The notes: generated by a model not told the origin, from the sequence alone. 64,000 bases of DNA from Xylanibacter ruminicola (GCF_900107775.1 NZ_FNRF01000004.1:1-64000); one strand, 5' to 3'; shown: positions 52,847 through 62,283, counted from the first letter of the stretch. A program made the numbers and translations.

Positions 52847-54790
52847 TTAGAAGTCTTTTGTCATCTCAGCAACACGAGCATTTACCTCGTCGATGAACTC
52901 CTGAATGGTCTTAACGCTCTGCTCGCCACCACCCTGTGGGCGTACAGCTACAGTACCCTCAGCAGCTTCCTTCTCACCTACGATAACCATGTAAGGAATA
53001 CGCTTCAACTCGTTGTCGCGAATCTTACGACCCAGTTTCTCGTTACGCATATCAACGGTAGCACGAACACCACCCATATCAAACTTCTTGGCAACCTCCT
53101 GAGCATAGTCGTTGTACTTCTCCGACAGAGGCAGGATAGCTACCTGATCAGGTGTCAACCACAAGGGGAAGTGACCGCTGGTGTGCTCGATCAGCACAGC
53201 GCAGAAACGCTCCATTGATCCGAATGGTGCACGGTGAATCATGACAGGTGTCTTCTTCTGATTGTCCTCATCAGTATACTCAAGGTTGAAACGCTTAGGC
53301 AGGTTGTAGTCAACCTGAATAGTACCAAGCTGCCAACGACGACCGATAGCGTCCTTAATCATGAAGTCGAGCTTAGGACCATAGAAAGCAGCCTCGCCGT
53401 ATTCAACCTTAGCGGGCAGGCCCTTCTCCTGACAAGCCTCAACAATAGCCTTCTCAGCCAGTGCCCAGTCCTCGTCAGTACCTACATACTTCTCGTGATC
53501 GTTAGGATCACGCAGAGAAATCTGAGCCTCAAAGTTGAATCCGAAGGCTGTAAGCACGATACCGATAATATCCATAACGTTCAGGAACTCCTGCTTAACC
53601 TGATCAGGACGACAGAACAGGTGGGCATCGTCCTGTGTGAACGAACGTACACGAGTCAATCCGTGCAGCTCACCACTCTGCTCATAACGGTATACAGTAC
53701 CGAACTCAGCGATACGCAGAGGCAGATCGCGGTATGAACGGGGCTTCCACGCGAAGATTTCGCAGTGGTGAGGACAGTTCATGGGCTTCAGCATGTACTC
53801 CTCATCCTCCTCAGGGGTATGGATAGGCTGGAACGAATCCTTGCCGTAGTGTGCATAGTGACCAGAAGTAACGTAGAGGTTCTTAGAACCAATATGTGGA
53901 GTGATAACCTCCTGATAGCCGAAACGCTTCTGCACCTTACGCAGGTGATCCTGCAGACGCAGACGGAGCTCGGTACCCTTTGGCAACCAGATAGGCAGAC
54001 CCTTACCTACCTTCTCTGAGAACATAAAGAGTTCCATCTCCTTACCAATCTTACGGTGGTCGCGCTTCTTAGCCTCCTCCAGCATCTCAAGATACTCGTC
54101 GAGCATCTTCTTCTTTGGGAATGAGATACCATACAAGCGCTGCATCTGCTCGCGGTTAGCATCGCCGCGCCAGAAAGCACCTGCTACTGAGGTGAGCTTA
54201 ACGGCCTTGATCTCACCTGTATCCACGAGGTGTGGACCACGGCACAGATCGGTGAAATTACCCTGGGTATAGGTAGTGATTGAACCGTCTTCAAGATCCT
54301 GCTCGATGTGCTCGCACTTATAGGTCTGTCCCCACTCAGCAAACTGCTTCAGGGCCTCGGCCTTAGGTACCTCACGACGAACTACTGGCTCTTTCTTACC
54401 AGCCAGTTCCTTCATCTTAGCCTCAATCTTTGGGAAATCGCTCTCCTTGATGCTCTCGCCGTCCTTCAGCAGTACATCATAGAAGAAACCATTCTCGACA
54501 GCAGGTCCGAAACCGAACTGTATGCCAGGATACAACTCCTGCAATGCCTCGGCCAGCAAGTGGGCCGATGTGTGCCAGAAGGTATGCTTACCCTGCTCAT
54601 CGTCGAACTTGTAGAGCTCGATGGTAGCGTCCTCATTGATAGGGCGGTTCAGCTCTACTGTCTCACCGTTTACTCCACAGCTTACAACGCTGCGTGCGAG
54701 AGCCGGAGAGATGCTCTCTGCAATCTGGAAACCAGTTACGCCCTGCTCATACGAGCGAACAGATCCGTCTGGGAATGTAATGTTAATCAT
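52847..54790 (-). CDS. thrS: Threonyl-tRNA synthetase
   Basis: 647 aa class II synthetase. A TGS domain ([20 protein letters not shown]), an editing domain with [11 protein letters not shown] and the zinc-side residues, then the catalytic core: motif 2 [15 protein letters not shown], zinc ligands in MNCPHH and HTSGHFP, and a C-terminal anticodon-binding domain. ATG 54790 or the adjacent ATG 54793 both fit. I see no T-box or operator-like leader. Confidence 0.98.
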   Translation of the reverse strand: MINITFPDGSVRSYEQGVTGFQIAESISPALARSVVSCGVNGETVELNRPINEDATIELYKFDDEQGKHTFWHTSAHLLAEALQELYPGIQFGFGPAVENGFFYDVLLKDGESIKESDFPKIEAKMKELAGKKEPVVRREVPKAEALKQFAEWGQTYKCEHIEQDLEDGSITTYTQGNFTDLCRGPHLVDTGEIKAVKLTSVAGAFWRGDANREQMQRLYGISFPKKKMLDEYLEMLEEAKKRDHRKIGKEMELFMFSEKVGKGLPIWLPKGTELRLRLQDHLRKVQKRFGYQEVITPHIGSKNLYVTSGHYAHYGKDSFQPIHTPEEDEEYMLKPMNCPHHCEIFAWKPRSYRDLPLRIAEFGTVYRYEQSGELHGLTRVRSFTQDDAHLFCRPDQVKQEFLNVMDIIGIVLTAFGFNFEAQISLRDPNDHEKYVGTDEDWALAEKAIVEACQEKGLPAKVEYGEAAFYGPKLDFMIKDAIGRRWQLGTIQVDYNLPKRFNLEYTDEDNQKKTPVMIHRAPFGSMERFCAVLIEHTSGHFPLWLTPDQVAILPLSEKYNDYAQEVAKKFDMGGVRATVDMRNEKLGRKIRDNELKRIPYMVIVGEKEAAEGTVAVRPQGGGEQSVKTIQEFIDEVNARVAEMTKDF

Positions 54791-54828
54791 CATATCTACA
54801 ATATATGTTTGAATTTTGAAATTGCGTG

Positions 54829-54836
54829 CAAAGATA
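54829..54836 (-). promoter_or_regulatory. Promoter -7 box for thrS
   Basis: TATCTTTG on the minus strand, 38 bases before thrS. Confidence 0.55.
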
Positions 54837-54875
54837 GTGCTTTTATTCCAAATTAATGCAAATTAATCGAAAAAT

Positions 54876-56825
54876 TTACTTTTCACGATACTTTTTGATG
54901 ACACTATATGCCTGATAGAGTCCTAATTCGCCAGCTTTCGAAAGGTCCTCGATACCTTCATCCACGTGTTTTGCGTAGATTTTGGCCAGTCCACGATTGA
55001 ACCAAGCCTCGGCCAGATCCTGATTCAGCTTAAGTGCCTGCGAGTAATCGGCGATAGCACGCTGATAGTCGCGACGCATAGCGTAAAGGTTACCCCTATT
55101 ATAATATAGGTACGCGTTATGTGGTGCCAACATTATGGCATCCGACAAATCGCCAAGCACATTAGCCGACTTAAGGTCGACATTGGTACCCTCAGAAGCA
55201 TTAAACTCATTAATCTTAGCCTGACAAACGGCGCGCTGCCAATAGGCCAGCGACGAGGTTGAGTCGATCTGCAAACAGATACTCAGGTCGTCGATTGCAT
55301 TATCAAAGTTCTGGATGGTAGCGTATGCGATGGCACGCAGCAACAGCAACGGTGCCACTTTCGACGTTACTTTCGTCTGATCGATGACATTGCTTAACGA
55401 GTCGATAAACGCAAAGGTACGCTTCATATGGTCCTCACTCAGGTTACGCTGCTCACACGAGAGATAAACAGTATGCGAACCCGAAGCCTGGTTAAAGGCA
55501 TCCACACTGTTTTCGTATGGATTCTCAACCTTCACATCGTTCTGTGGCTGCACAAAGGTAAGTCCGTACATGGGCTGCAAGCTCACAGCAGTCTTACGGT
55601 TCTGCACACGTCCACGATAGTCGCTCTTGTATTCGTGCTCCACCTCCTGCTCATCGGCCACAACCAGCTGGTTATACTTATCCGGATCGATATCGCTACG
55701 CTTACGCATCTGCTTTTTCGAGAGTCGTGGCTGCTTGCCATATCGCTTGTCCATCTGGGCTTTCAGAATACGGAACTCATCAAGCTCGGCCTGTTTGGTA
55801 TTACCCAATCGGCGATAACACGAGGCGCGATGCTGCAATCCGAACCAGAAGTTAGGATACTCCTCAATTACCTTCGAATAGTCGCGGATGGCCGCACGCA
55901 GGTTTCCCGTCTGCTCTAACAACAAGGCACGATTAAACAGAGCCATCAGGTTGTCGGGTTCCAACTTAAGCACAAAGTCAAAGTCCTCAATACCACGGTT
56001 GTCGTCGCCCACCTGAGCACGCAACAGTCCGCGGTTATAGTGACCTAAGAAATTGTTTGGATCTAAATCGAGCGCTGTATCGTAATCGGCCATTGCGCCA
56101 CGCAGGTTATTCTGATTAAATCGGGCCAATGCTCGGTTAATATAGTTACCCGAGTGTTTGGGCAACAGGTGGATACTCTTGGTTAGGAATTCCTCGCCCT
56201 CCTTCCACTTCTGGCGAGCCAGACTAATCACGGCTCTCTCGGCCCAGATGCCACCATCGTAAGGATCGAGTTCCAAACTCTTATCAAGCGATTTCACAGC
56301 TTTGGCAGTATCCTGCTGCAGCAGATAAATCTCGGCCTGCATCGAGTAAGCACGCGCATATTTCGACCAGCGGGCCGAAATCGTATCAATCTGCGCCAAA
56401 GCTAAATCGTATTTCTTATCCTGAATCAAACAGAGCACACGATTATGCCAAAGTCCCTGATTGTCAGGATCGTAACGCAGGGCACGATCGTAATCGCTCA
56501 CCGCTGCGCTATATTTCTTCTGGTTAATGCGACACAAACCGCGCAATTCGTAAGCGCTCACCACATAAGGGTTGCGCTCGATTGCCTCGGTACAGTCACT
56601 CTCGGCTCCACGGTAGTCGTCCAAATAAAATTTGGCCACCCCACGAAAAAACCAAGGCTCATAGAGCCAAGGTTTCATGCTGATGGCCTGATTAAAATAC
56701 TGGATCGACAGCACATAATCTTCGTAATAGAGTGCCGAGCGCCCTATCATCACCAAGCGATCAGTATTAAACTGAGCTTGGACCAATAACGGCAGGAATG
56801 CCAGAAACAGGAAAATGCGACGCAT
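54876..56825 (-). CDS. Secreted tetratricopeptide-repeat protein
   Basis: 649 aa. The signal peptide ends LLVQAQ. At least ten TPR units fill residues 20-345 (for example AWFNRGLAKIYAKH-like pairs and GHYNRGLLRAQVGDDNRGIE) and a second group lies at 520-645, separated by a basic, repeat-free stretch. TPR arrays mount protein complexes; the partner is unknown. ATG 56825 is chosen for the signal peptide. It starts one base after def. The gene position between def and thrS seems common in Bacteroidales. Confidence 0.85.
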   Translation of the reverse strand: MRRIFLFLAFLPLLVQAQFNTDRLVMIGRSALYYEDYVLSIQYFNQAISMKPWLYEPWFFRGVAKFYLDDYRGAESDCTEAIERNPYVVSAYELRGLCRINQKKYSAAVSDYDRALRYDPDNQGLWHNRVLCLIQDKKYDLALAQIDTISARWSKYARAYSMQAEIYLLQQDTAKAVKSLDKSLELDPYDGGIWAERAVISLARQKWKEGEEFLTKSIHLLPKHSGNYINRALARFNQNNLRGAMADYDTALDLDPNNFLGHYNRGLLRAQVGDDNRGIEDFDFVLKLEPDNLMALFNRALLLEQTGNLRAAIRDYSKVIEEYPNFWFGLQHRASCYRRLGNTKQAELDEFRILKAQMDKRYGKQPRLSKKQMRKRSDIDPDKYNQLVVADEQEVEHEYKSDYRGRVQNRKTAVSLQPMYGLTFVQPQNDVKVENPYENSVDAFNQASGSHTVYLSCEQRNLSEDHMKRTFAFIDSLSNVIDQTKVTSKVAPLLLLRAIAYATIQNFDNAIDDLSICLQIDSTSSLAYWQRAVCQAKINEFNASEGTNVDLKSANVLGDLSDAIMLAPHNAYLYYNRGNLYAMRRDYQRAIADYSQALKLNQDLAEAWFNRGLAKIYAKHVDEGIEDLSKAGELGLYQAYSVIKKYREK

Positions 56826-56826
56826 T

Positions 56827-57387
56827 TTATTTTCTGGCCACTTTGGTCTTGTAACCACAACGGAAACGCCCCTGTGTCAAGGCGCGCAACTTACTTTTGA
56901 TGAGCTGCTTGCGAAGTGGCGAGATACGGTCGACAAACATCTTACCGTCGAGGTGGTCGAACTCATGCTGCATAACACGAGCCAGATAACCCTCAATCCA
57001 CTCGTCGTGATGCTCAAAGTTCTCATCATCCCACTCTACATGGATACGGGTAGGACGAGTAACCTTCTCGTGGATAGCGGGGATTGACAAGCACCCCTCT
57101 TCCGATACATCGGTATTACTCTCATCGTACTCTACGATATGAGCATTGATAAACACCTGCTTAAAGCCTTTATACTCAGGCAGATCATCCGATAGCACAT
57201 CCAGGTCGATCACAACCAGACGGATGGGCTTACCAATCTGAGGAGCAGCCAGTCCGATACCTTCCGACTCAGCAAGTGTCTCCCACATATCACCAATCAA
57301 ATCCTTCAACTGAGGATAATCGGGTGTAATATCTTCGGCCACCTTACGAAGCACAGGCTGACCAAATATATAAATAGGCAGAATCAT
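56827..57387 (-). CDS. def: Peptide deformylase
   Basis: 186 aa. Removes the formyl group from nascent proteins. All three motifs are present: [10 protein letters not shown] (46-55), EEGCLSIP (about 113) and QHEFDHLDG (about 156), giving Cys and two His metal ligands. Lies 30 bases after ruvX and one base before the TPR gene. Confidence 0.97.
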   Translation of the reverse strand: MILPIYIFGQPVLRKVAEDITPDYPQLKDLIGDMWETLAESEGIGLAAPQIGKPIRLVVIDLDVLSDDLPEYKGFKQVFINAHIVEYDESNTDVSEEGCLSIPAIHEKVTRPTRIHVEWDDENFEHHDEWIEGYLARVMQHEFDHLDGKMFVDRISPLRKQLIKSKLRALTQGRFRCGYKTKVARK

Positions 57388-57417
57388 TTACTATTTTATA
57401 ATTTACAATTATACTAT

Positions 57418-57831
57418 TTATTTCTTAGAACGCATAAAATCTTCGAGAATGATGGTAGCCGAGATCTCATCTACCAATCCCTTATTCTGACGAGCCTTTT
57501 TCTTAAGTCCGCCATCCAGCATGGCCTGATGGGCCAGTACCGATGTAAAACGCTCGTCGTAATACTGGATAGGAACTTCGGGCACAGCCTTGCGCCAGCG
57601 GTTCACAAACTGCTGCACACGTGCCAGATTCTCGCTGGGTTCACCATTAGGCTGACGTGGTTCGCCAATCACAATCATCTCTACCTGCTCGCGGACAATA
57701 TAAGCCTTCAGGTAGTCGAAGAGTTCTGACGTAGCAACAGTCGCCAATCCTCCAGCTATAATCTGTAGAGGATCGGTGACTGCCAGTCCGGTACGTTTCT
57801 TACCGTAATCTATTGATAAAATACGAGCCAA
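57418..57831 (-). CDS. ruvX: Putative Holliday junction resolvase / pre-16S nuclease
   Basis: 137 aa YqgF-family RNase H fold. Starts MARILSIDYGKKRTGLAVTD, with Asp7; later blocks IGEPRQPNGEPS and YDERFTSVLA carry the remaining acidic residues, and a final acidic site sits in GLVDEISA. E. coli YqgF processes the 16S rRNA 5' end. It lies nine bases after the SPOR gene and upstream of def. Confidence 0.95.
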   Translation of the reverse strand: MARILSIDYGKKRTGLAVTDPLQIIAGGLATVATSELFDYLKAYIVREQVEMIVIGEPRQPNGEPSENLARVQQFVNRWRKAVPEVPIQYYDERFTSVLAHQAMLDGGLKKKARQNKGLVDEISATIILEDFMRSKK

Positions 57832-57840
57832 TGTTGCTAA

Positions 57841-58335
57841 TTAACGAGCGTTATACAGCAACCAAGCATCGGGATATGACGCACGAATCTGATCGCGGCT
57901 TGCAGCTGCTGCAGCCTTGTCAGAGAAGGTAGAGGCGATGACACGATACATATTCTTATCGTCGTTCTTAACAATCTGGGCATCGTAACCAGCATTCTTC
58001 AAGCGCTGCATCAAGCCCTCGGCATTGGCGCGAACACCAAACGAGCCAACAACTACGCTGAATGCCTTCAAACCGCTACCACTAATCAGCGATACACTCT
58101 CCTGGCGTACTGATACGTTGTCGAGATTATCAACCACCTGGGTCTCAGTAGCTGGCTTAGCCTCTACAGGAGCTACAACGGGAGCTGTTTCAACAACAGG
58201 GGCAGCCTGCTGCTGAGCTGTATCGTACTGCTTAGCCTTCTCGTAAGCCTTCTTATAGGCACTCTCGTTAGTCTTACAACTTGTCATTGCCAATGCGATG
58301 CACAAACCTGCGCATAATACAGTGTACTTCTTCAT
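57841..58335 (-). CDS. SPOR-domain lipoprotein
   Basis: 164 aa. Lipobox in ALAMTSC, a low-complexity Ala/Pro/Val linker, and a C-terminal SPOR domain (about 88-160: FSVVVGSFGVRANAEGLMQR, AGYDAQIV). SPOR domains bind denuded glycan strands, often at the division site. First gene of the SPOR-ruvX-def-TPR run. Confidence 0.92.
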   Translation of the reverse strand: MKKYTVLCAGLCIALAMTSCKTNESAYKKAYEKAKQYDTAQQQAAPVVETAPVVAPVEAKPATETQVVDNLDNVSVRQESVSLISGSGLKAFSVVVGSFGVRANAEGLMQRLKNAGYDAQIVKNDDKNMYRVIASTFSDKAAAAASRDQIRASYPDAWLLYNAR

Positions 58336-58485
58336 TTTTCCTAATTTTTATTTTTTAATTACTTATTTGATTCTATATTTTGTGTGCGAAATTACTAATT
58401 ATTGTGCAAAAGCGAGCCAAAACACCACATAAAGTTTGTTAAATCGGGCAAAACACAACTTTTTTATTAAAAAATTGGCTGTTTT

Positions 58486-58517
58486 TTGCATAACAACCGA
58501 AAACTTTCGTATATTTG
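58486..58517 (+). promoter_or_regulatory. Promoter of YtxH operon
   Basis: TTG (58486-58488), 21-base spacer, TATATTTG (58510-58517). The leader holds two copies of TAAGTAT (58531-58544). The rest of the 58336-58566 gap is AT-rich, with nothing else I can support. Confidence 0.6.
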
Positions 58518-58566
58518 CAGACAAATAGTCTAAGTATTAAGTATTAATTTTAAAAGCAGTAAGATT

Positions 58567-58782
58567 ATGAAAAGTTTAGGTTACATTAGCGCATTTCTTG
58601 GCGGTGCTATTGCTGGCGCAGCTCTTGGTATTCTGGTAGCCCCCGAAAAGGGACAGGACACTCGCGTTCGTATCACTGATGCAGTAGAGGACTTCCTGAA
58701 GAAGCACAACATCAAACTGAGCCGTAAAGAGGTAGTTGATCTCGTTGACGACATTCAGGACGCAGCAACCGAGGAGGAGTAA
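58567..58782 (+). CDS. YtxH-domain small membrane protein
   Basis: 71 aa. A glycine-rich membrane helix (GYISAFLGGAIAGAALGILVAP) followed by PEKGQDTR and an amphipathic tail, the YtxH pattern. Such proteins are often envelope-stress induced. It opens a three-gene operon with a holin-like protein and a 94-residue protein; spacing is three and five bases. Confidence 0.85.
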   Translation: MKSLGYISAFLGGAIAGAALGILVAPEKGQDTRVRITDAVEDFLKKHNIKLSRKEVVDLVDDIQDAATEEE

Positions 58783-58785
58783 CCC

Positions 58786-59136
58786 ATGCTGTCGAGCGAT
58801 AAGAATGTTGAGAATATAGCACAGCTGATAGAGGTGCTGAAACACTATCTCGGGCTACAAACGGAGTACGTTAAGCTCGATATGATAGACAAGGTGGTGC
58901 GCCTGGTTACGGCTGCCGCCTTGGCTATCGTGTTCATATTGGTGATAGCAGCTTGCCTTACCTACCTATCGTTTGCCTTAGCCTTCTGGTTGGCAACGTA
59001 TATTGGTACGGCTCTGGCCTTCCTCATCATATCGCTACTCTATCTGCTGCTGTTTATTCTATTTATCATCTTCCGCAAACCTTGGATCGAGAAACCTCTG
59101 GTTAGGTTCTTGGCAGGTTTGCTACTCAGTAAATAA
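58786..59136 (+). CDS. Holin-X-like membrane protein
   Basis: 116 aa. Two long hydrophobic segments (about 43-65 and 70-98) and amphipathic ends, as in the phage holin family PF07332 proteins common in bacterial chromosomes. No phage genes are nearby, so it is likely a host envelope protein. The end of the YtxH gene gives GAGGAGGAG just before this ATG. Confidence 0.75.
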   Translation: MLSSDKNVENIAQLIEVLKHYLGLQTEYVKLDMIDKVVRLVTAAALAIVFILVIAACLTYLSFALAFWLATYIGTALAFLIISLLYLLLFILFIIFRKPWIEKPLVRFLAGLLLSK

Positions 59137-59141
59137 GCACT

Positions 59142-59426
59142 ATGCCGTACAATAAGAAAACAACCAACGATTTCTGCACGCTCGAAGAGATTCGCGAGCG
59201 CAAGGATGCTTTGCTTGACGAGATCCAGAAAGATAAGGACAAGGTTTCATCGCTTTGGAACCAGACATTCCTGAAGCGCGACGAAGTATCGAAGGGCGAC
59301 TATATTGCCAGCCTGATAAGCAATGGTTTTATGGCAGTAGATGCTATTCTGCTGGTACGTAAACTCATGAAAGGCTACAGTTCGCTGTTTGGCAAAGATA
59401 AGGGCAAACGCAGAAGATCGATATAA
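59142..59426 (+). CDS. Small charged protein in YtxH operon
   Basis: 94 aa. A charged N-terminal helix (residues 12-45), a short hydrophobic patch (YIASLISNGFMAVDAILLV) and a basic tail KGKRRRSI. I do not recognise a family, though operon partners of this sort accompany YtxH and holin-like genes. It is followed directly by a hairpin shared with the antisense small RNA candidate. Confidence 0.7.
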   Translation: MPYNKKTTNDFCTLEEIRERKDALLDEIQKDKDKVSSLWNQTFLKRDEVSKGDYIASLISNGFMAVDAILLVRKLMKGYSSLFGKDKGKRRRSI

Positions 59427-59450
59427 AAAAAGGGTCACCGCTGTGACCCT
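59424..59450. terminator. Bidirectional hairpin terminator
   Basis: A perfect 8-bp stem (59431-59438 with 59443-59450). The minus strand has U6 (59425-59430); the plus side has only AACCTTTT. It mainly ends a minus-strand transcript. Confidence 0.8.
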
Positions 59451-59490
59451 AACCTTTTGTTAACCTTAAATCTAATACTATGAAAAACAC
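59424..59490 (-). ncRNA. Candidate small RNA
   Basis: A complete minus-strand transcription unit without a gene: TTG (59524-59526), 19-base spacer, TATCTTTG (59497-59504), about 66 transcribed bases and a strong intrinsic terminator. The transcribed part includes a stretch (59456-59482) that I recall, without being able to check, as recurring in Bacteroidales genomes. No open frame of note exists on this strand. Confidence 0.6.
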
Positions 59491-59496
59491 ACGGTG

Positions 59497-59526
59497 CAAA
59501 GATACGACTATTTTCGTCACCTGCAA
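59497..59526 (-). promoter_or_regulatory. Promoter of small RNA candidate
   Basis: Exact TTG-N19-TATCTTTG consensus on the minus strand, pointing away from the hydrolase gene and into the 59424-59490 interval. Confidence 0.7.
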
Positions 59527-59593
59527 AAAATTCCCCTAAAATATCGTCAATAATTAACTAATTTTAAAGAAATTAGCAACTTATTTTACATAA

Positions 59594-60355
59594 TTATAGA
59601 TATATTTCTTGTCCATCGTAAGCCAGATCAATCCCCTCCGGCAGCAGTTTATTCACCTCTTCGTGCAGCCCCACATCGTGACATACGTGGATGATTAGCG
59701 TTTGCTTGGCACCCACCTTACGGGCAAAAGCAATGGCATCGTCCATCAGTTGGTGAGAGTGGTGCGGCTTGTCGAAACGCAAGGCATTAACAACCAGCAA
59801 CTCTGTACCTTCCAGATAAGTCAGCTCGCCCTCATCAATGGTTTTCATATCCGTGATATACGTCAGCTTACCAATCTTATATCCAAGGATAGGCAATTTA
59901 CCATGCATCACCTGTATAGGCAATACTTCCAGATCGCCAATCTGCAAAGGCACATGAGGTTCGATTTCATGCAGTCCGATGGCAGGCACACCCGGATAGC
60001 GGTTCTCTGCAAAACAATAAGGCAGCATCTCCAGCATCGACCGCTTAGCCAACTTATCGGCATACACATTGATAGCACCAAACTGACAATACGGACGGAT
60101 ATCGTCCATACCACCCATATGGTCGTAATGCGAGTGGGTTATCAGGATGCCATCAATCTTGCGGAATGGCTGTGGCAATATCTGCGCACGAAAATCTGGT
60201 CCACAATCTATCAATATACGCGTATTCTCTGTTTCAACCAATGCCGAACAGCGTGTACGCTTATCCTTCGGGTCGGTACTTTTACATACCTTACACTGGC
60301 ACCCGATAACGGGTACACCACACGAGGTTCCTGTGCCTAAAAACGTTAGTTTCAT
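59594..60355 (-). CDS. PhnP-like MBL-fold metallohydrolase
   Basis: 253 aa. Starts MKLTFLGTGTSCGVPVIGC, with the early cysteine pair CQCKVC typical of PhnP-like proteins, then THSHYDHMGGMDD for the two-metal site and later HGKLPILGYKI. PhnP itself is a cyclic phosphodiesterase, but no phosphonate genes are here, so the substrate is open. ATG 60355 overlaps the murB stop (ATGA), which decides the start and shows coupling. Confidence 0.88.
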   Translation of the reverse strand: MKLTFLGTGTSCGVPVIGCQCKVCKSTDPKDKRTRCSALVETENTRILIDCGPDFRAQILPQPFRKIDGILITHSHYDHMGGMDDIRPYCQFGAINVYADKLAKRSMLEMLPYCFAENRYPGVPAIGLHEIEPHVPLQIGDLEVLPIQVMHGKLPILGYKIGKLTYITDMKTIDEGELTYLEGTELLVVNALRFDKPHHSHQLMDDAIAFARKVGAKQTLIIHVCHDVGLHEEVNKLLPEGIDLAYDGQEIYL

Positions 60356-61359
60356 ATCACGTTCACCTCCGGATAGATATCGATACCAAATTTCTGCTTC
60401 ACGTCGGCCTGAATCTGCTGGCAAAGTGCCACCACCTCCTGACCTGTTGCGCCACCACGATTTACCAGTACCAAAGCCTGCTTATCGTGTACACCTGCCC
60501 TACCCATCGATTTGCCTTTCCATCCACACTGGTCGATCATCCAACCTGCGGGTATTTTTACGTGTTCGGCATCGATATCGTAGTGCGGCATACCTTCGTA
60601 CTGAGCAGCTAACGCCTCGTATTTCTGGCGATCCACAATGGGGTTCATAAAAAAGCTGCCTGCATTGCCCAGCACCTTTGGATCTGGCAATTTGGCCTCG
60701 CGTATGCGGATAATCGTATCACGTAACTGCTGGGCTGTAGGCTGACTGATGCCCTCCTTCTCCAGCTCAGCGCGTATATTACCATAGTCTAATCGGGGCT
60801 CGAACGTAGCTGCAAATTCGTACTCTACGCTTAGTATCAGGTACTGATTTTTCCAATCGTGCTTAAACTTGCTCTGACGATAACCATATTCGCACTCAGC
60901 ATTCTCTATCACGCACACATTTCCTGTGGCAATCTCAACAGCACGAATGCTACGAATCAAGTCCTTAGCCTCAGCACCATAAGCACCGATGTTCTGAACA
61001 GCGCTCGCACCCACATCGCCAGGAATCAACGACAGGTTCTCGGCCCCATAAAGTCCCATTTCAATGCTCTGGGCCACCACATCGTCGAACACCTCGCCGC
61101 TACCACACACCAAACGGTTGCCGTTGCGCTCTATACCCTTACAGGCCGAGTGAACCACAATTCCCTCATAATCGCGAGTAAGCAGCAGATTACTGCCACC
61201 ACCTATTATAATATAAGGTACGCGCGTGGTGCGAAGCAACTCAGCCACCTCTTTGGCTTCGGCCTCAGTGCTATACTCCACAAACTGCGCACACTTGGCC
61301 TCAATACCAAATGTGTTATGTTGTTTCAGACTATAATCCTTCTCTATTCTCACTTTCAA
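60352..61359 (-). CDS. murB: UDP-N-acetylenolpyruvoylglucosamine reductase
   Basis: 335 aa flavoenzyme of peptidoglycan precursor synthesis. The FAD-binding block IIIGGGSNLLLT (about 50-61), GDVGASAVQNIGAYG and the catalytic Ser region GNAGSFFMNPIV fit the E. coli-like type I enzyme. There is no ATG start: the frame begins with TTG 61359, directly after an in-frame TAG, or GTG 61353. The TTG is part of a 7-bp repeat. An AT palindrome (61202-61218) encodes the IIIGG stretch with rare ATA codons. Confidence 0.95.
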   Translation of the reverse strand: MKVRIEKDYSLKQHNTFGIEAKCAQFVEYSTEAEAKEVAELLRTTRVPYIIIGGGSNLLLTRDYEGIVVHSACKGIERNGNRLVCGSGEVFDDVVAQSIEMGLYGAENLSLIPGDVGASAVQNIGAYGAEAKDLIRSIRAVEIATGNVCVIENAECEYGYRQSKFKHDWKNQYLILSVEYEFAATFEPRLDYGNIRAELEKEGISQPTAQQLRDTIIRIREAKLPDPKVLGNAGSFFMNPIVDRQKYEALAAQYEGMPHYDIDAEHVKIPAGWMIDQCGWKGKSMGRAGVHDKQALVLVNRGGATGQEVVALCQQIQADVKQKFGIDIYPEVNVI

Positions 61360-61381
61360 CTATCAACTTTCAACTCTCAAC
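61354..61381. repeat. 7-bp tandem repeat at murB start
   Basis: On the minus strand four units GTTGAGA, GTTGAAA, GTTGATA, GTTGAAA run into murB. The last unit supplies the candidate TTG start codon. Confidence 0.85.
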
Positions 61382-61456
61382 TAAACTTACGTCATCATTT
61401 TCTTCAGCAGCCATTTGCCGCCTTCTTTTCTAAAGCGCAACTCCATTTCGAGTCCG

Positions 61457-62227
61457 TTAGCTACCCCCCCGCAGCAGATAAATCTTCTGTTTACCCTCTG
61501 GCTGTGGCTTACCATAAATAATGTTGTACAGGGTTTTATGTGGCAGGGTTGGCGCAAAGGCCTCCCATGTATCAGGTGTAATCACACCTTCCATCATGTT
61601 AAAGTCGTCGTCGGGATCTGGTCCTACAAAATCCACCGTTTCGCTCAAGCTATTAACCTGGAAAACGCTATCTGTTACAAATCGGCGATAGAAACTCAGG
61701 AACGATGAGTTTGCATCTGCCTGCAGTGGTGTTACTCTGATTTCGAGCAATAGCCATGCACCTTTGATACGCTGGAACACGTAGTTCTTTACCTGATTCT
61801 TCGAAAGCAGGATTTTTTCTACTACAGCCTCGCTCACGGCCGTATCCTTCATCAGCTGCATCTGCTTGTCGTCGTTAAATAATAAGGTATAGTACCCCTG
61901 ACGCATAAACAGGTGTTCCATCTTCCATTTGTCCTTTTCAACTGTGGTCGTCTTTCCGTTTTCGGTCACTCTGAGTGGGAAAACAATGCGTTCCTTCTGC
62001 AGTTTCTTGTTAGCCAGGAAGTTAAACAAGAAATCGTCGAACATGGCATCAGCAGCTCTTGGCATTGGAGTTTCTGTAATCAGCATCTCCATCGAGTCAA
62101 CATCCGTGGTGTCAGTAGAGTCAGCCACACTATCGGCTGGCACTTCTTCTGTCTGATTGGCTTTGTTCCCTGTGCATGAGAACATCATCAGTACCGTTGC
62201 GAAAATCGCGATAAAAAACCTTTTCAT
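61457..62227 (-). CDS. DUF4348-type lipoprotein, frameshifted C-terminus
   Basis: 256 aa as read. Lipobox MMFSC, an acidic Asp/Ser/Thr-rich linker (to about 48), then a globular domain I recognise as DUF4348. The frame ends LLRGGS just after a run of seven G (minus strand; 61464-61470). With one G fewer, translation goes on as VANGLEMELRFRKEGGKWLL to a stop at 61387-61389, giving 279 aa with a sensible strand-rich end. So the gene is frameshifted, phase-variable or misread here. It heads a run with murB and the PhnP-like gene. Confidence 0.8.
   Translation of the reverse strand: MKRFFIAIFATVLMMFSCTGNKANQTEEVPADSVADSTDTTDVDSMEMLITETPMPRAADAMFDDFLFNFLANKKLQKERIVFPLRVTENGKTTTVEKDKWKMEHLFMRQGYYTLLFNDDKQMQLMKDTAVSEAVVEKILLSKNQVKNYVFQRIKGAWLLLEIRVTPLQADANSSFLSFYRRFVTDSVFQVNSLSETVDFVGPDPDDDFNMMEGVITPDTWEAFAPTLPHKTLYNIIYGKPQPEGKQKIYLLRGGS
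61464..61470 (-). other. Seven-G tract, likely frameshift site
   Basis: Homopolymer at the point where the DUF4348 lipoprotein loses its natural C-terminus; a six-base tract would restore 24 further residues. Confidence 0.75.
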
Positions 62228-62275
62228 CTACTTAATGTAGTACCCTAATCTTTCTAATTTCTCTCAAAATTTCGG

Positions 62276-62283
62276 CAAAGGTA
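62276..62283 (-). promoter_or_regulatory. Promoter -7 box for DUF4348-murB run
   Basis: TACCTTTG on the minus strand, 48 bases before ATG 62227. Confidence 0.55.

Noticed and set aside
58786..59136. Prophage remnant because of the holin-like protein
   Set aside because: The family is common in chromosomal envelope operons and no other phage gene is near.
59481..59540. A 19-codon peptide frame (MKNTRCKDTT...) on the plus strand downstream of the YtxH operon
   Set aside because: It lies across the minus-strand small RNA promoter, which explains the same bases better; there is no coding evidence.
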